DNA of 64,000 nt, taken from Flavobacterium sp. ZT3R18. GTDB lineage: Bacteria; Bacteroidota; Bacteroidia; Flavobacteriales; Flavobacteriaceae. The DNA lies in the NCBI RefSeq assembly GCF_007097385.1, contig NZ_VJZS01000013.1:1-64000 (forward strand), in the 5' to 3' direction. The notes beneath the pieces were generated by a model. The model was not told where the DNA came from. It did no database searches and worked only from the letters and a program-made list of their open reading frames with translations. Below are positions 8,186 to 18,778 of this stretch, piece by piece; position 1 is the first letter of the stretch, and every line of letters starts with the position of its first letter. A program made the translations under genes and the position numbers.

Positions 8186-10858
8186 ATGAATAGATTACTA
8201 CTTTGTTTGGGGTTATTTGTTGTTAGCTTTATTGGGTATTCCCAAGGAAAATCACCTTGGACAGCAGTGAGTTATACTCAAAAGCATGAAAATAATTCGG
8301 AATTGGATCGTAAATTGATTTTTAAGTTAAATGAAACTGAATTTAGACAGAAGTTGACGGCTCTTCATTCTAAAAGTTCGGGAGCTAAAGGCATATCGGT
8401 TGCTATTCCGAATAGTTTTGGGAAAATGGAACAATTTGTAGTGGTGGAATCTTCTAATTTTGCTCCCGAACTACAGGCGCAATACCCTGAAATTAGGGCG
8501 TATTCAGGAACCGGAATTACAGATCCTACTGCGTCTATTTGTTTTAGCGTTTCTCCAAAAGGGATTCAAACTATGGTTTTAAGAGGTGATAGTGGTTCTG
8601 AATTTATAGAGCCTTTTGCTGATGATAAATCAATGTATGCGGTTTTGACATCCAAAAATAGAAGCAAGACAGCTTTGCCTTTAAGCTGCAGAACGGTTGA
8701 TGTTGCATTGAATAAAGAACTAGTTAAAAAAACCAGTCAAATAAAGTCGAATAATGGCGTTTTTAAAACCATGCGATTGGCTTTGTCTTGCACAAGTGAA
8801 TATACCACTTATTTTGGCGGAACAGTTGCGACAGCTTTAGAAGGGATGAATAATACCATGACAAGGGTAAACGGGGTTTTTAATAAAGATTTAGCCCTGA
8901 AATTAGAAATTATAGCCAATAATAATTTGATTGTATATACCAATGCTGCTACAGATCCTTATTCAGACGCGACGGCTGGAGCTAATGGAGCTTGGAATTT
9001 GGAATTACAATCTACTTTAACTTCGGTTATTGGGAATGCGAATTATGATATTGGCCATTTGTTTGGAGCTTCTGGAGGTGGTGGTGGTGCCGGTTGTATT
9101 GGCTGTGTGTGTGTAAACCCATCTCCGTCTGATGAATACGGAAAAGGAAGTGGCTTTACCTCACCATCTAACAATGAGCCAACAGGAGACACTTTTGATA
9201 TAGACTATGTAGCCCATGAAATGGGGCATCAACTAGGGGCTAACCATACTTTCTCCCATGCTGTAGAAGGGACTGGAGTGAGTGTAGAGCCAGGAAGTGG
9301 TTCTACTATTATGGGCTATGCTGGAATTTCGGATGGTTATGATGTTCAAAATCAATCGGATGATTATTTTTCGTATGCTAGTATTTTGCAAATTCAGAAT
9401 AATTTGACATCTAAAACATGTCCAGTTAGTACGACATTAAGTAATCAAACGCCAACGGTTAATGCAGGATCGGATTATACCATACCGAAAAGTACAGCTT
9501 TTGTTTTAAACGGACTAGCTTCAGATCCCAATGGAAACGCCTTGACTTATTGTTGGGAGCAAAATGATTCAGCAGGCAATAGTCAAATCAACGAGAATAG
9601 TTTGGCGTATGCTGCTAAACCCAATGGGCCTAATTTTAGGTCTTTTTTGCCTAGTAATTCCACTAATCGTTATTTTCCGGCTTTAAGCAGAGTGGTGGCG
9701 GGTCAATTGACTTCGTCATGGGAGTCCGTTTCTTCTATTGGAAGAGACTTAAATTTTGTATTTACAGCAAGAGATAATGCGGCTATTGGTTCTGGACAGA
9801 CGAATTCGGATGCTATGAAGGTTACGGTAGATGATACTAAAGGTCCATTTGTTGTAACTTCTCAAAATACTGTAGATGTCAGTTGGGATCAGGGTTCGTC
9901 GCAAGCTGTAACTTGGAGTGTGAACGGCACGAGTTCTTTATCGGGATCGGCCAATGTAAACATTAAACTGTCTACCGATGGAGGTTTGACTTTTCCAATA
10001 CTCTTGGCTGGTAATACGTCAAACGATGGTTCGGAAGTTATTATTGCGCCCACAACGACTGCTAAAAATTGTAGAATTTTGATAGAACCTACGGGGAATA
10101 TTTATTATGCGGTGAATAGTGTCCCGTTTGCAATAAACTACGCTGTAACTACATCTTGTAATACATATACTTTTGCTGCTCCATATCCGATACCTGATTT
10201 TCAAGCTGCTTATACTGAGAAAACAATTGTAGTACCAGCCACTTCTTCGGAAATTACCGATGTTAATTTTAATGTTGGTTTTACCCATACTTATATAGGG
10301 GATGTTCAAATAGAGGTAGTTAGTCCAAGTGGAACAATTGTAAAATTGGTTGATAAGTCTTGTGGCGCAACTAATAGTAGTTTAGTGTTGGCTTATGACG
10401 ATTTAGGAGAGGCGTTGACTTGCGGCACAACAACGAGCCAAACGGTTGTTCCTGTTGGCATTATGTCAACTTTTAATGGCGAAAACCCACAAGGAACCTG
10501 GAAATTAAGATTCCGAGATGCTGGACAAGGTAATACTGGAACAATAAACACCGCATCCATACAGATTTGTACGAGTTCCTATACTAGATTGGCAACGTCA
10601 AGTTTCGAAATTAAAGATTTTGTTTTGTACCCCAATCCCAATAAAGGAAATTTCACCGTTCGTTTTACGAGTGCTAACACAACCGGAGTTGCGGTTGTGG
10701 TCAATGATATGTTGGGACGAAAAATCTACGAGAATAAATTTGAAAACAAGGGCGATTTCAATGAAAACATTCAATTAAAGAATGTGACAGCTGGTATCTA
10801 TCTAGTGTCGATCATAGATGGGAATCGAAAAGGTGTTTGTAAAATTATCATAGAATAG
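8186..10858 (+). CDS. Secreted reprolysin-like (M12B) metalloprotease with P domain and T9SS sorting domain
   Basis: The 890-residue product begins with a signal peptide (MNRLLLCLGLFVVSFIGYSQ). The zinc site HEMGHQLGANH (around residue 343, HExxHxxGxxH) and downstream Met-turn TIMGYAG (about 373) identify a metzincin of the reprolysin-like type. Cysteine-rich CIGCVCVNPSPS precedes it. A proprotein-convertase P-like domain (about 665-797; GDVQIEVVSPSGT) and a C-terminal T9SS type A sorting domain (about 812-890; FVLYPNPNKGNFTVRF) follow. The protein is therefore expected to be exported through the outer membrane by T9SS and to act as an extracellular or surface protease. It is monocistronic, with its own promoter and a strong terminator. 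Substrate is unknown. ATG 8186 is preferred over the GTG at 8165, which lies in the promoter. Confidence 0.93.
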   Translation: MNRLLLCLGLFVVSFIGYSQGKSPWTAVSYTQKHENNSELDRKLIFKLNETEFRQKLTALHSKSSGAKGISVAIPNSFGKMEQFVVVESSNFAPELQAQYPEIRAYSGTGITDPTASICFSVSPKGIQTMVLRGDSGSEFIEPFADDKSMYAVLTSKNRSKTALPLSCRTVDVALNKELVKKTSQIKSNNGVFKTMRLALSCTSEYTTYFGGTVATALEGMNNTMTRVNGVFNKDLALKLEIIANNNLIVYTNAATDPYSDATAGANGAWNLELQSTLTSVIGNANYDIGHLFGASGGGGGAGCIGCVCVNPSPSDEYGKGSGFTSPSNNEPTGDTFDIDYVAHEMGHQLGANHTFSHAVEGTGVSVEPGSGSTIMGYAGISDGYDVQNQSDDYFSYASILQIQNNLTSKTCPVSTTLSNQTPTVNAGSDYTIPKSTAFVLNGLASDPNGNALTYCWEQNDSAGNSQINENSLAYAAKPNGPNFRSFLPSNSTNRYFPALSRVVAGQLTSSWESVSSIGRDLNFVFTARDNAAIGSGQTNSDAMKVTVDDTKGPFVVTSQNTVDVSWDQGSSQAVTWSVNGTSSLSGSANVNIKLSTDGGLTFPILLAGNTSNDGSEVIIAPTTTAKNCRILIEPTGNIYYAVNSVPFAINYAVTTSCNTYTFAAPYPIPDFQAAYTEKTIVVPATSSEITDVNFNVGFTHTYIGDVQIEVVSPSGTIVKLVDKSCGATNSSLVLAYDDLGEALTCGTTTSQTVVPVGIMSTFNGENPQGTWKLRFRDAGQGNTGTINTASIQICTSSYTRLATSSFEIKDFVLYPNPNKGNFTVRFTSANTTGVAVVVNDMLGRKIYENKFENKGDFNENIQLKNVTAGIYLVSIIDGNRKGVCKIIIE

Positions 10859-10875
10859 ATCTATTTAATATTTAT

Positions 10876-10912
10876 AAAAAAGGGAGACAATTAAATATCG
10901 TCTCCCTTTTTT
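10876..10912. terminator. Bidirectional terminator between metalloprotease and pth
   Basis: Arm 10876-10888 (AAAAAAGGGAGAC) pairs perfectly with 10900-10912 (GTCTCCCTTTTTT) around an 11-nt loop. It has a T-run in both orientations and lies between two convergent genes, so it can end both transcripts. Confidence 0.95.
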
Positions 10913-11478
10913 TATTTCCCATTAAAGGTATTCATAGTGTTTTCAAGTCCAGCGGTTCCAAAAGACTTTATGATTTCGGAAGCGAGTTCTAGTCTTTCGG
11001 GAAGTTTAACTTTTTCTTCTTCATCCCAATCTCCAAGAACGTAATCGATTTGTTGCCCTTTTTTGAACTCATCACTGATGCCAAATCGGAAACGGGTGTA
11101 CTGTTGGGTGTTCAGAATAAGATTGATATTTTTAAGCCCGTTATGACCTCCATCACTACCTTTTGGTTTGATGCGAATGGTTCCGAACGAAAGATTCAAA
11201 TCATCAGTAATGACCAATAGGTTTTCTAACGAAATGTTTTCTTTGTCCATCCAATATTTTACGGCTTTCCCACTCAAATTCATATAGGTATTGGGTTTCA
11301 AAAGTAAAAAGGTTCTTCCTTTGAATTTGTATTCGGTGAGTGCGCCTAGTTTTACGGTCTCGAAATTGATTCCCTCTTTTCGGGCAAAAAAATCTAGGAC
11401 TTTGAAGCCAATGTTGTGTCGGGTGTTTACATATTCGGAGCCAATGTTACCTAGGCCAACGATTAAAAATTTCTTCAT
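10912..11478 (-). CDS. pth: Peptidyl-tRNA hydrolase
   Basis: Pth releases tRNA from peptidyl-tRNA dropped by stalled ribosomes. The 188-residue protein has the family motifs in order: FLIVGLGNIGSEY, NTRHNIGF with the catalytic histidine (His21), LLKPNTYMNLSGKAV, ITDDLNLSFG with the conserved aspartate, and GGHNGLKNI. I start it at ATG 11478 (MKKFLIVGLGN), which gives the usual length. The frame runs on to 11589, but that extension (including repetitive CCCGAT sequence) has no family similarity. The stop codon overlaps the shared terminator by one base. Confidence 0.96.
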   Translation of the reverse strand: MKKFLIVGLGNIGSEYVNTRHNIGFKVLDFFARKEGINFETVKLGALTEYKFKGRTFLLLKPNTYMNLSGKAVKYWMDKENISLENLLVITDDLNLSFGTIRIKPKGSDGGHNGLKNINLILNTQQYTRFRFGISDEFKKGQQIDYVLGDWDEEEKVKLPERLELASEIIKSFGTAGLENTMNTFNGK

Positions 11479-11532
11479 ATTATCTACGTTCTCTTCTGTT
11501 TTTGTTGATGAAAATGCTTGCTCCCGATAGCC

Positions 11533-11548
11533 CCCGATAATTATCGGG
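11533..11548. repeat. Dispersed palindrome CCCGATAATTATCGGG
   Basis: A perfect 16-bp palindrome 55 bp upstream of the pth start codon; a partial copy (CTCCCGATAG) lies directly to its left at 11521. The same core occurs at 53443-53462 and, as CCCGATAGCTATCGGG, at 53734-53749. Confidence 0.9.
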
Positions 11549-11653
11549 ACCGGACATTTTATCATGCTGCAAAAATAGACTTTATTCAATTATTGGGCTA
11601 AAAGATTGTTGAATTTTTAGGTTAATCACAAGAACAAAACCATAAAACCCAAT

Positions 11654-11755
11654 TAGCCCCGATGGGAGGGAAAATCTTTTTATTTTTTGTTCTTTAAGAA
11701 AAATAAAAAATTTGGAAGGACAGCGGGAAACCTATTTCCTAGGATGCCTAATCTT
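11654..11755. repeat. Structured intergenic repeat (TAGCCCCGAT ... ACAGCGGGAAA), copy 1
   Basis: The element begins TAGCCCCGAT and ends GGACAGCGGGAAA. Between them is a perfect 11-bp hairpin (11677-11687 with 11699-11709, TTTTTATTTTT/AAAAATAAAAA). A second copy with the same ends but a different internal hairpin lies at 63590-63674, and a related element at 50157-50278. It fills most of the 11479-11999 gap together with the palindrome and the atpC terminator; no gene is seen there. Confidence 0.7.
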
Positions 11756-11903
11756 TCGCTTCTAGCTGAAAAATACTTTTATCACGAATTGAGTGTTTTT
11801 TTTATGAATATAATCAACAACGCCCACATTATTCCAATTATACACTAACTCCTGATCAAATGCATTTACAAAACCAAATTAAAATGAAGACTTATAAAAC
11901 AAA

Positions 11904-11935
11904 AAACAGTAGTAAACTTTTGCTTACTACTGTTT
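11904..11935 (-). terminator. Terminator of the atpD-atpC operon
   Basis: Arm 11904-11915 (AAACAGTAGTAA) pairs perfectly with 11924-11935 (TTACTACTGTTT) across an 8-nt loop. On the minus strand it runs into Ts (plus 11901-11906), about 65 bp after the atpC stop. Confidence 0.85.
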
Positions 11936-11999
11936 AAAAATTGTAACTTTATTTTCATTAATCCAGCATCAGTTTTTCAAGACTAGACACTGCACGGTT

Positions 12000-12281
12000 T
12001 TAATCTGCTAAAACAATTACTTTATTGTCTTTTAACTCAAGAGTACCAGAGGTAATTTCTAAAGTAAAATTTTGATCATTTACTTTGGTAAATAAATGTG
12101 CCGTTTCTTCGTTTAAATTAAAACTAGGAGCAGTAATATTAACCGTTCCTTTTTGCAACAATGAAACTATTGGTGCGTGATTATTCAACATTTGAAAACG
12201 ACCATCTACTCCTGGAACAGAAATAGAAGTGATTTCTCCTGAAAATAATTTCGCTTCTGGTGATACTATTTCTAATAACAT
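12000..12281 (-). CDS. atpC: F1Fo ATP synthase epsilon subunit
   Basis: The 93-residue protein is the epsilon subunit of the F1 sector. It shows the beta-sandwich domain opening MLLEIVSPEAKLFSGEITSISVPGVDGRFQMLNNHAPIV split over the N-terminal 40 residues, with the signature PGVDGRFQMLNNHAP. At 93 residues it consists essentially of the N-terminal domain and lacks the usual C-terminal helical hairpin (about 130-140 residues in other phyla). This short form is common in Bacteroidota, so it is not a truncation artefact. It follows atpD by 70 bp of CAGT-rich spacer and ends before a terminator. The rest of the ATP synthase genes are not in the window, as usual for this group. Confidence 0.93.
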   Translation of the reverse strand: MLLEIVSPEAKLFSGEITSISVPGVDGRFQMLNNHAPIVSLLQKGTVNITAPSFNLNEETAHLFTKVNDQNFTLEITSGTLELKDNKVIVLAD

Positions 12282-12293
12282 ACTTTTTTTGTT

Positions 12294-12350
12294 TACAGTC
12301 TCAGTTTACAGTCCCAGTTTGAATACTGAATACTGGCTACTGAATACTAA
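12294..12350. repeat. CAGT-rich intergenic spacer repeat, copy 1 (between atpD and atpC)
   Basis: The gap between atpD and atpC consists of imperfect units (CAGTCTCAGTTTACAGTC, ATACTGAATACTGG, ACTGAATACTAA). Read on the minus strand it begins ATTAGTATTCAGT directly after the atpD stop. Like-built spacers follow the stop codons of the DUF4286 gene (53951-53973) and serS (56160-56233). Confidence 0.7.
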
Positions 12351-12351
12351 T

Positions 12352-13866
<1,515 letters not shown>

Positions 13867-13947
13867 TTATGTGTTTATTAAATAGCTATTTAGGTTTATG
13901 AAATACAGCCCATCGAAATAGCTCGATTGGATACTTTTTTCAGAGTG

Positions 13948-13976
13948 CAAAGATAATTTTTAAAATATAAAATCAA
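13948..13976 (-). promoter_or_regulatory. Promoter of the atpD-atpC operon
   Basis: On the minus strand a -33 TTG (plus 13974-13976) and a -7 box TATCTTTG (plus 13948-13955) are separated by 18 nt, in the expected place upstream of atpD. Confidence 0.75.
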
Positions 13977-14090
13977 TAATTTTTTTTATAAATATTTTAT
14001 TTTTTTGCCCTAATGATTAGAAACCCGGCTTAAAAGACCTAAAAGACTCCATTACAGACTACATATAAAATACAATTCGCATAAAACAAT

Positions 14091-14120
14091 AAAGCCACCA
14101 CGTCATGAACGGGCGGCTTT
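14091..14120 (-). terminator. Terminator of the TonB receptor / SGNH operon
   Basis: AAAGCC (14091-14096) pairs with GGCTTT (14115-14120), extended by CC/GG pairs with one mismatch. It sits 20 bp past the stop codon of the SGNH lipoprotein gene. The T-run is weak. Confidence 0.6.
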
Positions 14121-14141
14121 TAATTATAGAATTACAATTTA

Positions 14142-15593
14142 TTACGGAATTATTGCTGGGTATTGAATTGGATAAACGCTCAAATCTACATGTCTTAGCG
14201 TCGCAGTATATTTAGTGTTAATTGCATCCACAAAAAGATTTGCAATTAATGCGTATCCTCTAGCACTTGGATGAACCCCATCAAGAGAAAATGCACCTCC
14301 TGTTACATAAGCAGACGTCATTTGAAAATTTCCAAAACGAATTCCTCCTGTAGACAATTGCTCCATGGTAGTTCTCGTATCCACAAAAGCCAAACCTTTA
14401 GCGGTAGCGGTAGCTTCTATCGTAATATTATAAGCATCTGTAGCTGTTTTTATTTCTTTTACTTCGCTTTCTGACAATACCCATCTATCTTTTAAAGGTG
14501 CAGACGTTCCGTTTCCTGCTAATAAATGATCCTTGGCAGACGTTCCTTGAGAACTCAAAACAATATAGTCCTTATTAGTAGTCTGTCTTAATTTTATTAG
14601 TCCAGGGCTTACCGCAGTAATGTCTGTAAGATATTCATCAATCATCACAACTGCATTTTTTCCAACTGCAAAATTAATAGTTCTTTGTACTCTTTCGGCC
14701 TCAGTAATTAGTCCTGCGTTTTTTGCAGCTACTAAACCACCGTTGTAACTTGCATAAGCCCCGTTTAAAGCAGTAACTTGTGCCGCAACAAGAGTTACTG
14801 GATTAAATCCTACGGTTGTAAAAAACGGGAGCGCACTCACATAAGGAAGATTAGCAACAACCCCTTTTGCACCTTTTGCAGTTAAACCAGTAATGAGTTT
14901 ATCGTAAGCAAAATTAAAATTCGCTGTTGGAGTTATAGGATCCGTTCCGTCCCCACCAGTTGTTGCATAACCCAAAACATCATTACCACCAATCCACAAA
15001 GAAAAGAATGTTGGATTTTGCGCCATTGCATCATCCAAAACAGTAAGAGTAGTGCTAGTAGGTGAGGAAGAAAAACGAGCAAAATATGGACTAGCAGTAG
15101 CAGGAGTAGCAAAAACTCCAGCAAGATTTCCATATCCAGGTGCAATTAAATGATAGCTTTTCGCTCCTGGAATCCCCATATTACTAAATGAACCAGTTAA
15201 GTGAGCGGTGATCGCCGTTCCCGAAACACCCGACACATTCACAGGTCCGGCTCCATTAAAAGTTAGTCTTGTCGGAAATTTAGGAAGAACCTGAACCCCT
15301 CCGTTAGAAAAACCTCCCACATTATCCACCATAAAAGGTGTCGTAATCGCAACACCTCCAGCTGGAATAAACTGTTGCGCCAATATATTTACATACGAAT
15401 TTGCCTGGCCAGCTTTAAAAAGAGCTCCATCACTGTATCCAGCCGCAAACGAATCTCCCAACGCCACATATTTTGTTAAAACTGCCGTCCCTGGAGTAAT
15501 AGGAATTTCTACAGGCGCCGAATCGTCATCATTGTTATTACATGCTACAAAGCTTAAAGAAACCAATAGTAGCCATTTGAAATTTTTTATCAT
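14142..15593 (-). CDS. SGNH/GDSL-family lipoprotein hydrolase
   Basis: The 483-residue protein is a predicted lipoprotein (lipobox LSFVAC, Cys18) followed by an Asn/Asp-rich tether (NNNDDD). It carries the blocks of SGNH esterases: block I ALGDSFAAGYSDG with nucleophile Ser48, block III IGGND, and block V DGVHPSARGY with the Asp and His of the catalytic triad. It probably hydrolyses esters (lipid, acetyl or aryl) at the cell surface or in the periplasm; the substrate cannot be read from the sequence. Its start is 36 bp downstream of the TonB-dependent receptor stop, so the two are likely one operon. That suggests they handle the same imported molecule, the esterase processing what the receptor binds or imports; this link is inference. 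Confidence 0.88.
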   Translation of the reverse strand: MIKNFKWLLLVSLSFVACNNNDDDSAPVEIPITPGTAVLTKYVALGDSFAAGYSDGALFKAGQANSYVNILAQQFIPAGGVAITTPFMVDNVGGFSNGGVQVLPKFPTRLTFNGAGPVNVSGVSGTAITAHLTGSFSNMGIPGAKSYHLIAPGYGNLAGVFATPATASPYFARFSSSPTSTTLTVLDDAMAQNPTFFSLWIGGNDVLGYATTGGDGTDPITPTANFNFAYDKLITGLTAKGAKGVVANLPYVSALPFFTTVGFNPVTLVAAQVTALNGAYASYNGGLVAAKNAGLITEAERVQRTINFAVGKNAVVMIDEYLTDITAVSPGLIKLRQTTNKDYIVLSSQGTSAKDHLLAGNGTSAPLKDRWVLSESEVKEIKTATDAYNITIEATATAKGLAFVDTRTTMEQLSTGGIRFGNFQMTSAYVTGGAFSLDGVHPSARGYALIANLFVDAINTKYTATLRHVDLSVYPIQYPAIIP

Positions 15594-15629
15594 GCTATAT
15601 ATTTTTAAAATTTTGTCTTACCTAAATTA

Positions 15630-18476
15630 TTACGGATTGATTGTCAATGAAGCAAACCATTGTTGCCCAACAGCACCAGATCCAATTACTTGAATATAAT
15701 CTTTCCCTCCTATATTAGTAGCCCCAAGCTTAATTATAGATTTTAATTTTGGAATAGAATAATTTACTTGTGCATCAAAAACAGTAGTTTCCTGAATCAT
15801 ACCGTCAGCAAATGAAGATTGCCATAAGTATTCTGTGTTCCATCTTACATTAGCATTGAATCCGAAATTTTTAAACAATTTTGCATTACCTATCGAACCT
15901 TTTACTTTATGTTTCGGCGTATTGAATCCAGTTACAAAACCTGGATCTTCCGCTTGGTCAAAATCAAGTTGTGCATAATTATAATTTACACCTACTTCAA
16001 AATCTTTATATACTTTTTTAGACAAACCTACCCCAAAACCAAGCGAGGAAACATCTGCTTCAGTATTCGTGTACACTTGATACACTCTTCTATCACGATA
16101 TGAAAGCGCATCTAATGTCTTAGCCGTTTCTGGATTTGCAAAATCAGTTCCTACAGTTCCATAATAAGGCCCAACCACTCTAGCAGTATTCAAGAAATTA
16201 TTATAGATATTGTAGTATCCATTGATATCAACGGATAAATCATTATTAATAACAGTACGATAACCCACTTCAAAAGCATGAACTTCTTCTGGTTTTACCA
16301 AATTTATATCAGCCACTTGCAACTTAGCTCCTGCAGCTAATTTATTTGACCCTGCAGCAACTGCTTGGTCAAATGCATCAACTGAAGTCTTAGTGTAAGC
16401 ATTGTGATATGCATTTTGACCACCCATTGTAACCGTTGCAGGCTGATTTAATCCTGCCGGATCTTGAGCAGCAGCACTTACTTTTAAAACTTCTGAATAA
16501 CGATCCAAATTTTCAGGTGCAGAACCAATTAAAGCATACGGTCCTAAATCCAAACCTATGTATTGATCCTGTGTAGTTGGATTTCTAAAACCGGTTTGGT
16601 AAGACGCTCTAAAATTGTGTGTTTTATTAGCTCCCGCAGAGTAAACAAAAGAGACTCTTGGAGAAACTTTTCCATCAAAATTTTGACTTTTGTCATAACG
16701 CACAGAAGCAACTAATTTCAAACGATCTTCTAAAAACAGCTTAGACCCTTGCGCATACACTCCAAATTCATTGTAACGAATTGGACCATCATAATCGGTA
16801 AAAATAGTACCCTCAGAGTTCATTTCGTATTGGCGTGCAGAACCACCCACTTGAACTTCGGCAAATTTTATCATTTCTTTAAAATTATAATTGGCGTCAG
16901 CATGGTATATTTTGGAATGATCGATAAATTTTGCTCCTTTTGTAAAATCCGGATTGGTCACAATAGACGCTAACGCACTATTATACTCAGGTGAACCAAC
17001 TGCAAATCTCGCCCCTCTTGGATCAAGAACCCCATTGGTAACATTACTATTTGGCACCAATGGCAAACCTGGCGAAAGATTATTGTCAGCAAAGTTTCTT
17101 GCATAATTCGCCGCATCATTTGCATTAAGCCCCAACACAGCCGAAGACAATTGAAAAGATTTACCATAATCAGTAAACCAGTTTGTATCTGATTTTGCCG
17201 CTCTATTTACATTCAAACCTGCAAAACGCATGTCGTAAGAATCTCCAGCATCTTCAGCAGAACGATACGCCCTTACAAAAAAGTTTTTCCCTTTTACTTC
17301 CAATTTGATTTGACTCATAAAGAAATCTTTCAAAGCATATCTATTGGCTCCTTGATAAATAGTACTCCCCAGTCCAAGTTTGTATTGAAGAATAATCTCA
17401 GTATCATTTACCCATGGTTTAAAATGCATAGAGAAATCTGCTTTAGCACTATGCACTTTATTATCCGTTAAATCTTGCTCACGATATCCCGTTCTACTTA
17501 CCTGCCCAACATTTGCAATAAATACACTAGCCTCATCCCCATATAGATTCAATCCATCATAGTTTTGATTTCCGTCATGCCCAATTGAACCTCCCGTCAT
17601 GCTTCTTTGATCAGCAGCAATCCATTCGGTGGCTTTCATATAATTAAAATTGGCTTTGATTGCAAAATGTTTACTAAAAGCGGTAGCTGCTCTTAATCCA
17701 AAATCAACATAATCATTTGTTCCGGCAACATCTTGTGATGTTTGACCATATTTAAGATAAGTACTAACCCCTTGATTGATAAAAGGACTTTTACTATTCA
17801 TAAACAAGATTCCGTTAAACGCATTTGCCCCATAAAGCGCAGAAGAAGCACCAGGCAAAAGCTCTACACTGGCAACATCTAAATCTGAGAGACCTATTAA
17901 ATTCCCCAAAACAAAGTTTAATGCTGGTGATGAATTATCCATTCCATCTACCAATTGCATAAAACGTGTATTTCCTACGGAAGCAAAACCTCTAGTGTTT
18001 ATTGTTTTAAAAGAAATACTACTCGTATTAAATTGCACTTCTTTTAAATTTTCCAAACCATCATAAAAAGTAGGAGCAGTAGTGCTTTTTACTTCTCGAA
18101 TACCCATTCTCTCAATTGTAACTGGAGACTGAAGCACTCTTTCTGGCGCTCTAGATGCAGAAACTACAATTTCATTAAGTTTTGTTTCTTCAGAATTAAG
18201 CTGAACTTTAACTTTTTGAGTAATTGATTCTACACTTACATTGGACGAAACATACCCAAGAGCCCTAACATCAATTGAAAAAGGAGGTTTTTGTGTCGTA
18301 ATTAGCTTAAAAGAGCCATCAAAATCAGTAATAGCCCCCTCTTTTGCCCCAACAACAGTAATATTGGCGCCTGCAATAGGTTGATTATTTTCATCTGTTA
18401 CAACACCTGTAATAGAATTTTGGGCAAACGATATGCCACAAAAGAACAATGTCAAAAAAAGTAAATACAATCTCAT
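15630..18476 (-). CDS. TonB-dependent outer-membrane receptor with carboxypeptidase-like N-terminal domain
   Basis: This 948-residue outer-membrane transporter begins with a signal peptide (MRLYLLFLTLFFCGISFAQ). It is followed by a CarboxypepD_reg-like domain (about 20-105; ITGVVTDENNQPIAGANITV), a plug domain (about 110-230; SASRAPERVLQSPVTIERM, ELLPGASSALYGANAFNG), and a long beta-barrel ending in aromatic-rich strands (QQWFASLTINP). There is no SusD-like partner next door; the adjacent gene encodes an SGNH lipoprotein. Energised uptake through TonB is certain from the family, but the substrate is unknown. A promoter variant lies upstream (18505-18532). Confidence 0.95.
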   Translation of the reverse strand: MRLYLLFLTLFFCGISFAQNSITGVVTDENNQPIAGANITVVGAKEGAITDFDGSFKLITTQKPPFSIDVRALGYVSSNVSVESITQKVKVQLNSEETKLNEIVVSASRAPERVLQSPVTIERMGIREVKSTTAPTFYDGLENLKEVQFNTSSISFKTINTRGFASVGNTRFMQLVDGMDNSSPALNFVLGNLIGLSDLDVASVELLPGASSALYGANAFNGILFMNSKSPFINQGVSTYLKYGQTSQDVAGTNDYVDFGLRAATAFSKHFAIKANFNYMKATEWIAADQRSMTGGSIGHDGNQNYDGLNLYGDEASVFIANVGQVSRTGYREQDLTDNKVHSAKADFSMHFKPWVNDTEIILQYKLGLGSTIYQGANRYALKDFFMSQIKLEVKGKNFFVRAYRSAEDAGDSYDMRFAGLNVNRAAKSDTNWFTDYGKSFQLSSAVLGLNANDAANYARNFADNNLSPGLPLVPNSNVTNGVLDPRGARFAVGSPEYNSALASIVTNPDFTKGAKFIDHSKIYHADANYNFKEMIKFAEVQVGGSARQYEMNSEGTIFTDYDGPIRYNEFGVYAQGSKLFLEDRLKLVASVRYDKSQNFDGKVSPRVSFVYSAGANKTHNFRASYQTGFRNPTTQDQYIGLDLGPYALIGSAPENLDRYSEVLKVSAAAQDPAGLNQPATVTMGGQNAYHNAYTKTSVDAFDQAVAAGSNKLAAGAKLQVADINLVKPEEVHAFEVGYRTVINNDLSVDINGYYNIYNNFLNTARVVGPYYGTVGTDFANPETAKTLDALSYRDRRVYQVYTNTEADVSSLGFGVGLSKKVYKDFEVGVNYNYAQLDFDQAEDPGFVTGFNTPKHKVKGSIGNAKLFKNFGFNANVRWNTEYLWQSSFADGMIQETTVFDAQVNYSIPKLKSIIKLGATNIGGKDYIQVIGSGAVGQQWFASLTINP

Positions 18477-18504
18477 TTGGTTAAATTTTGTTGATTAATG
18501 GCAG

Positions 18505-18532
18505 CAAATTACACTTATTTTTTAATTATCAA
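18505..18532 (-). promoter_or_regulatory. Probable promoter of the TonB receptor operon
   Basis: On the minus strand TTG (plus 18530-18532) is followed after 18 nt by TAATTTG (plus 18505-18511), one base shorter than the consensus -7 box. The 18477-18778 gap otherwise holds AT-rich sequence and the glmS terminator; no gene is visible. Confidence 0.5.
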
Positions 18533-18729
18533 CAACAAAATATAAAATAAATAAAATAATTATTAGCAAAATAGCAATAAAAACAACAATTCAATATATT
18601 CTAAAATTACATTTTTAATAATAATTCAATGACATATCCTCAAAATATACTATGCATACATAATAATAATGTATTTCTATTAAATAAATCATAAAATTAC
18701 ATCGATTTCGTAAAAAAAATAAAGCCAAA

Positions 18730-18759
18730 AAAAAAGCGAGAAATAAATCTCGCTTTTTT
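18730..18759 (-). terminator. Terminator of the glmS operon
   Basis: AAAAAAGCGAGA (18730-18741) pairs perfectly with TCTCGCTTTTTT (18748-18759) over a 6-nt loop, 20 bp past the glmS stop. The T-run on the minus strand is clear. Confidence 0.93.
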
Positions 18760-18778
18760 CAAAAAAAATATAAATTAT

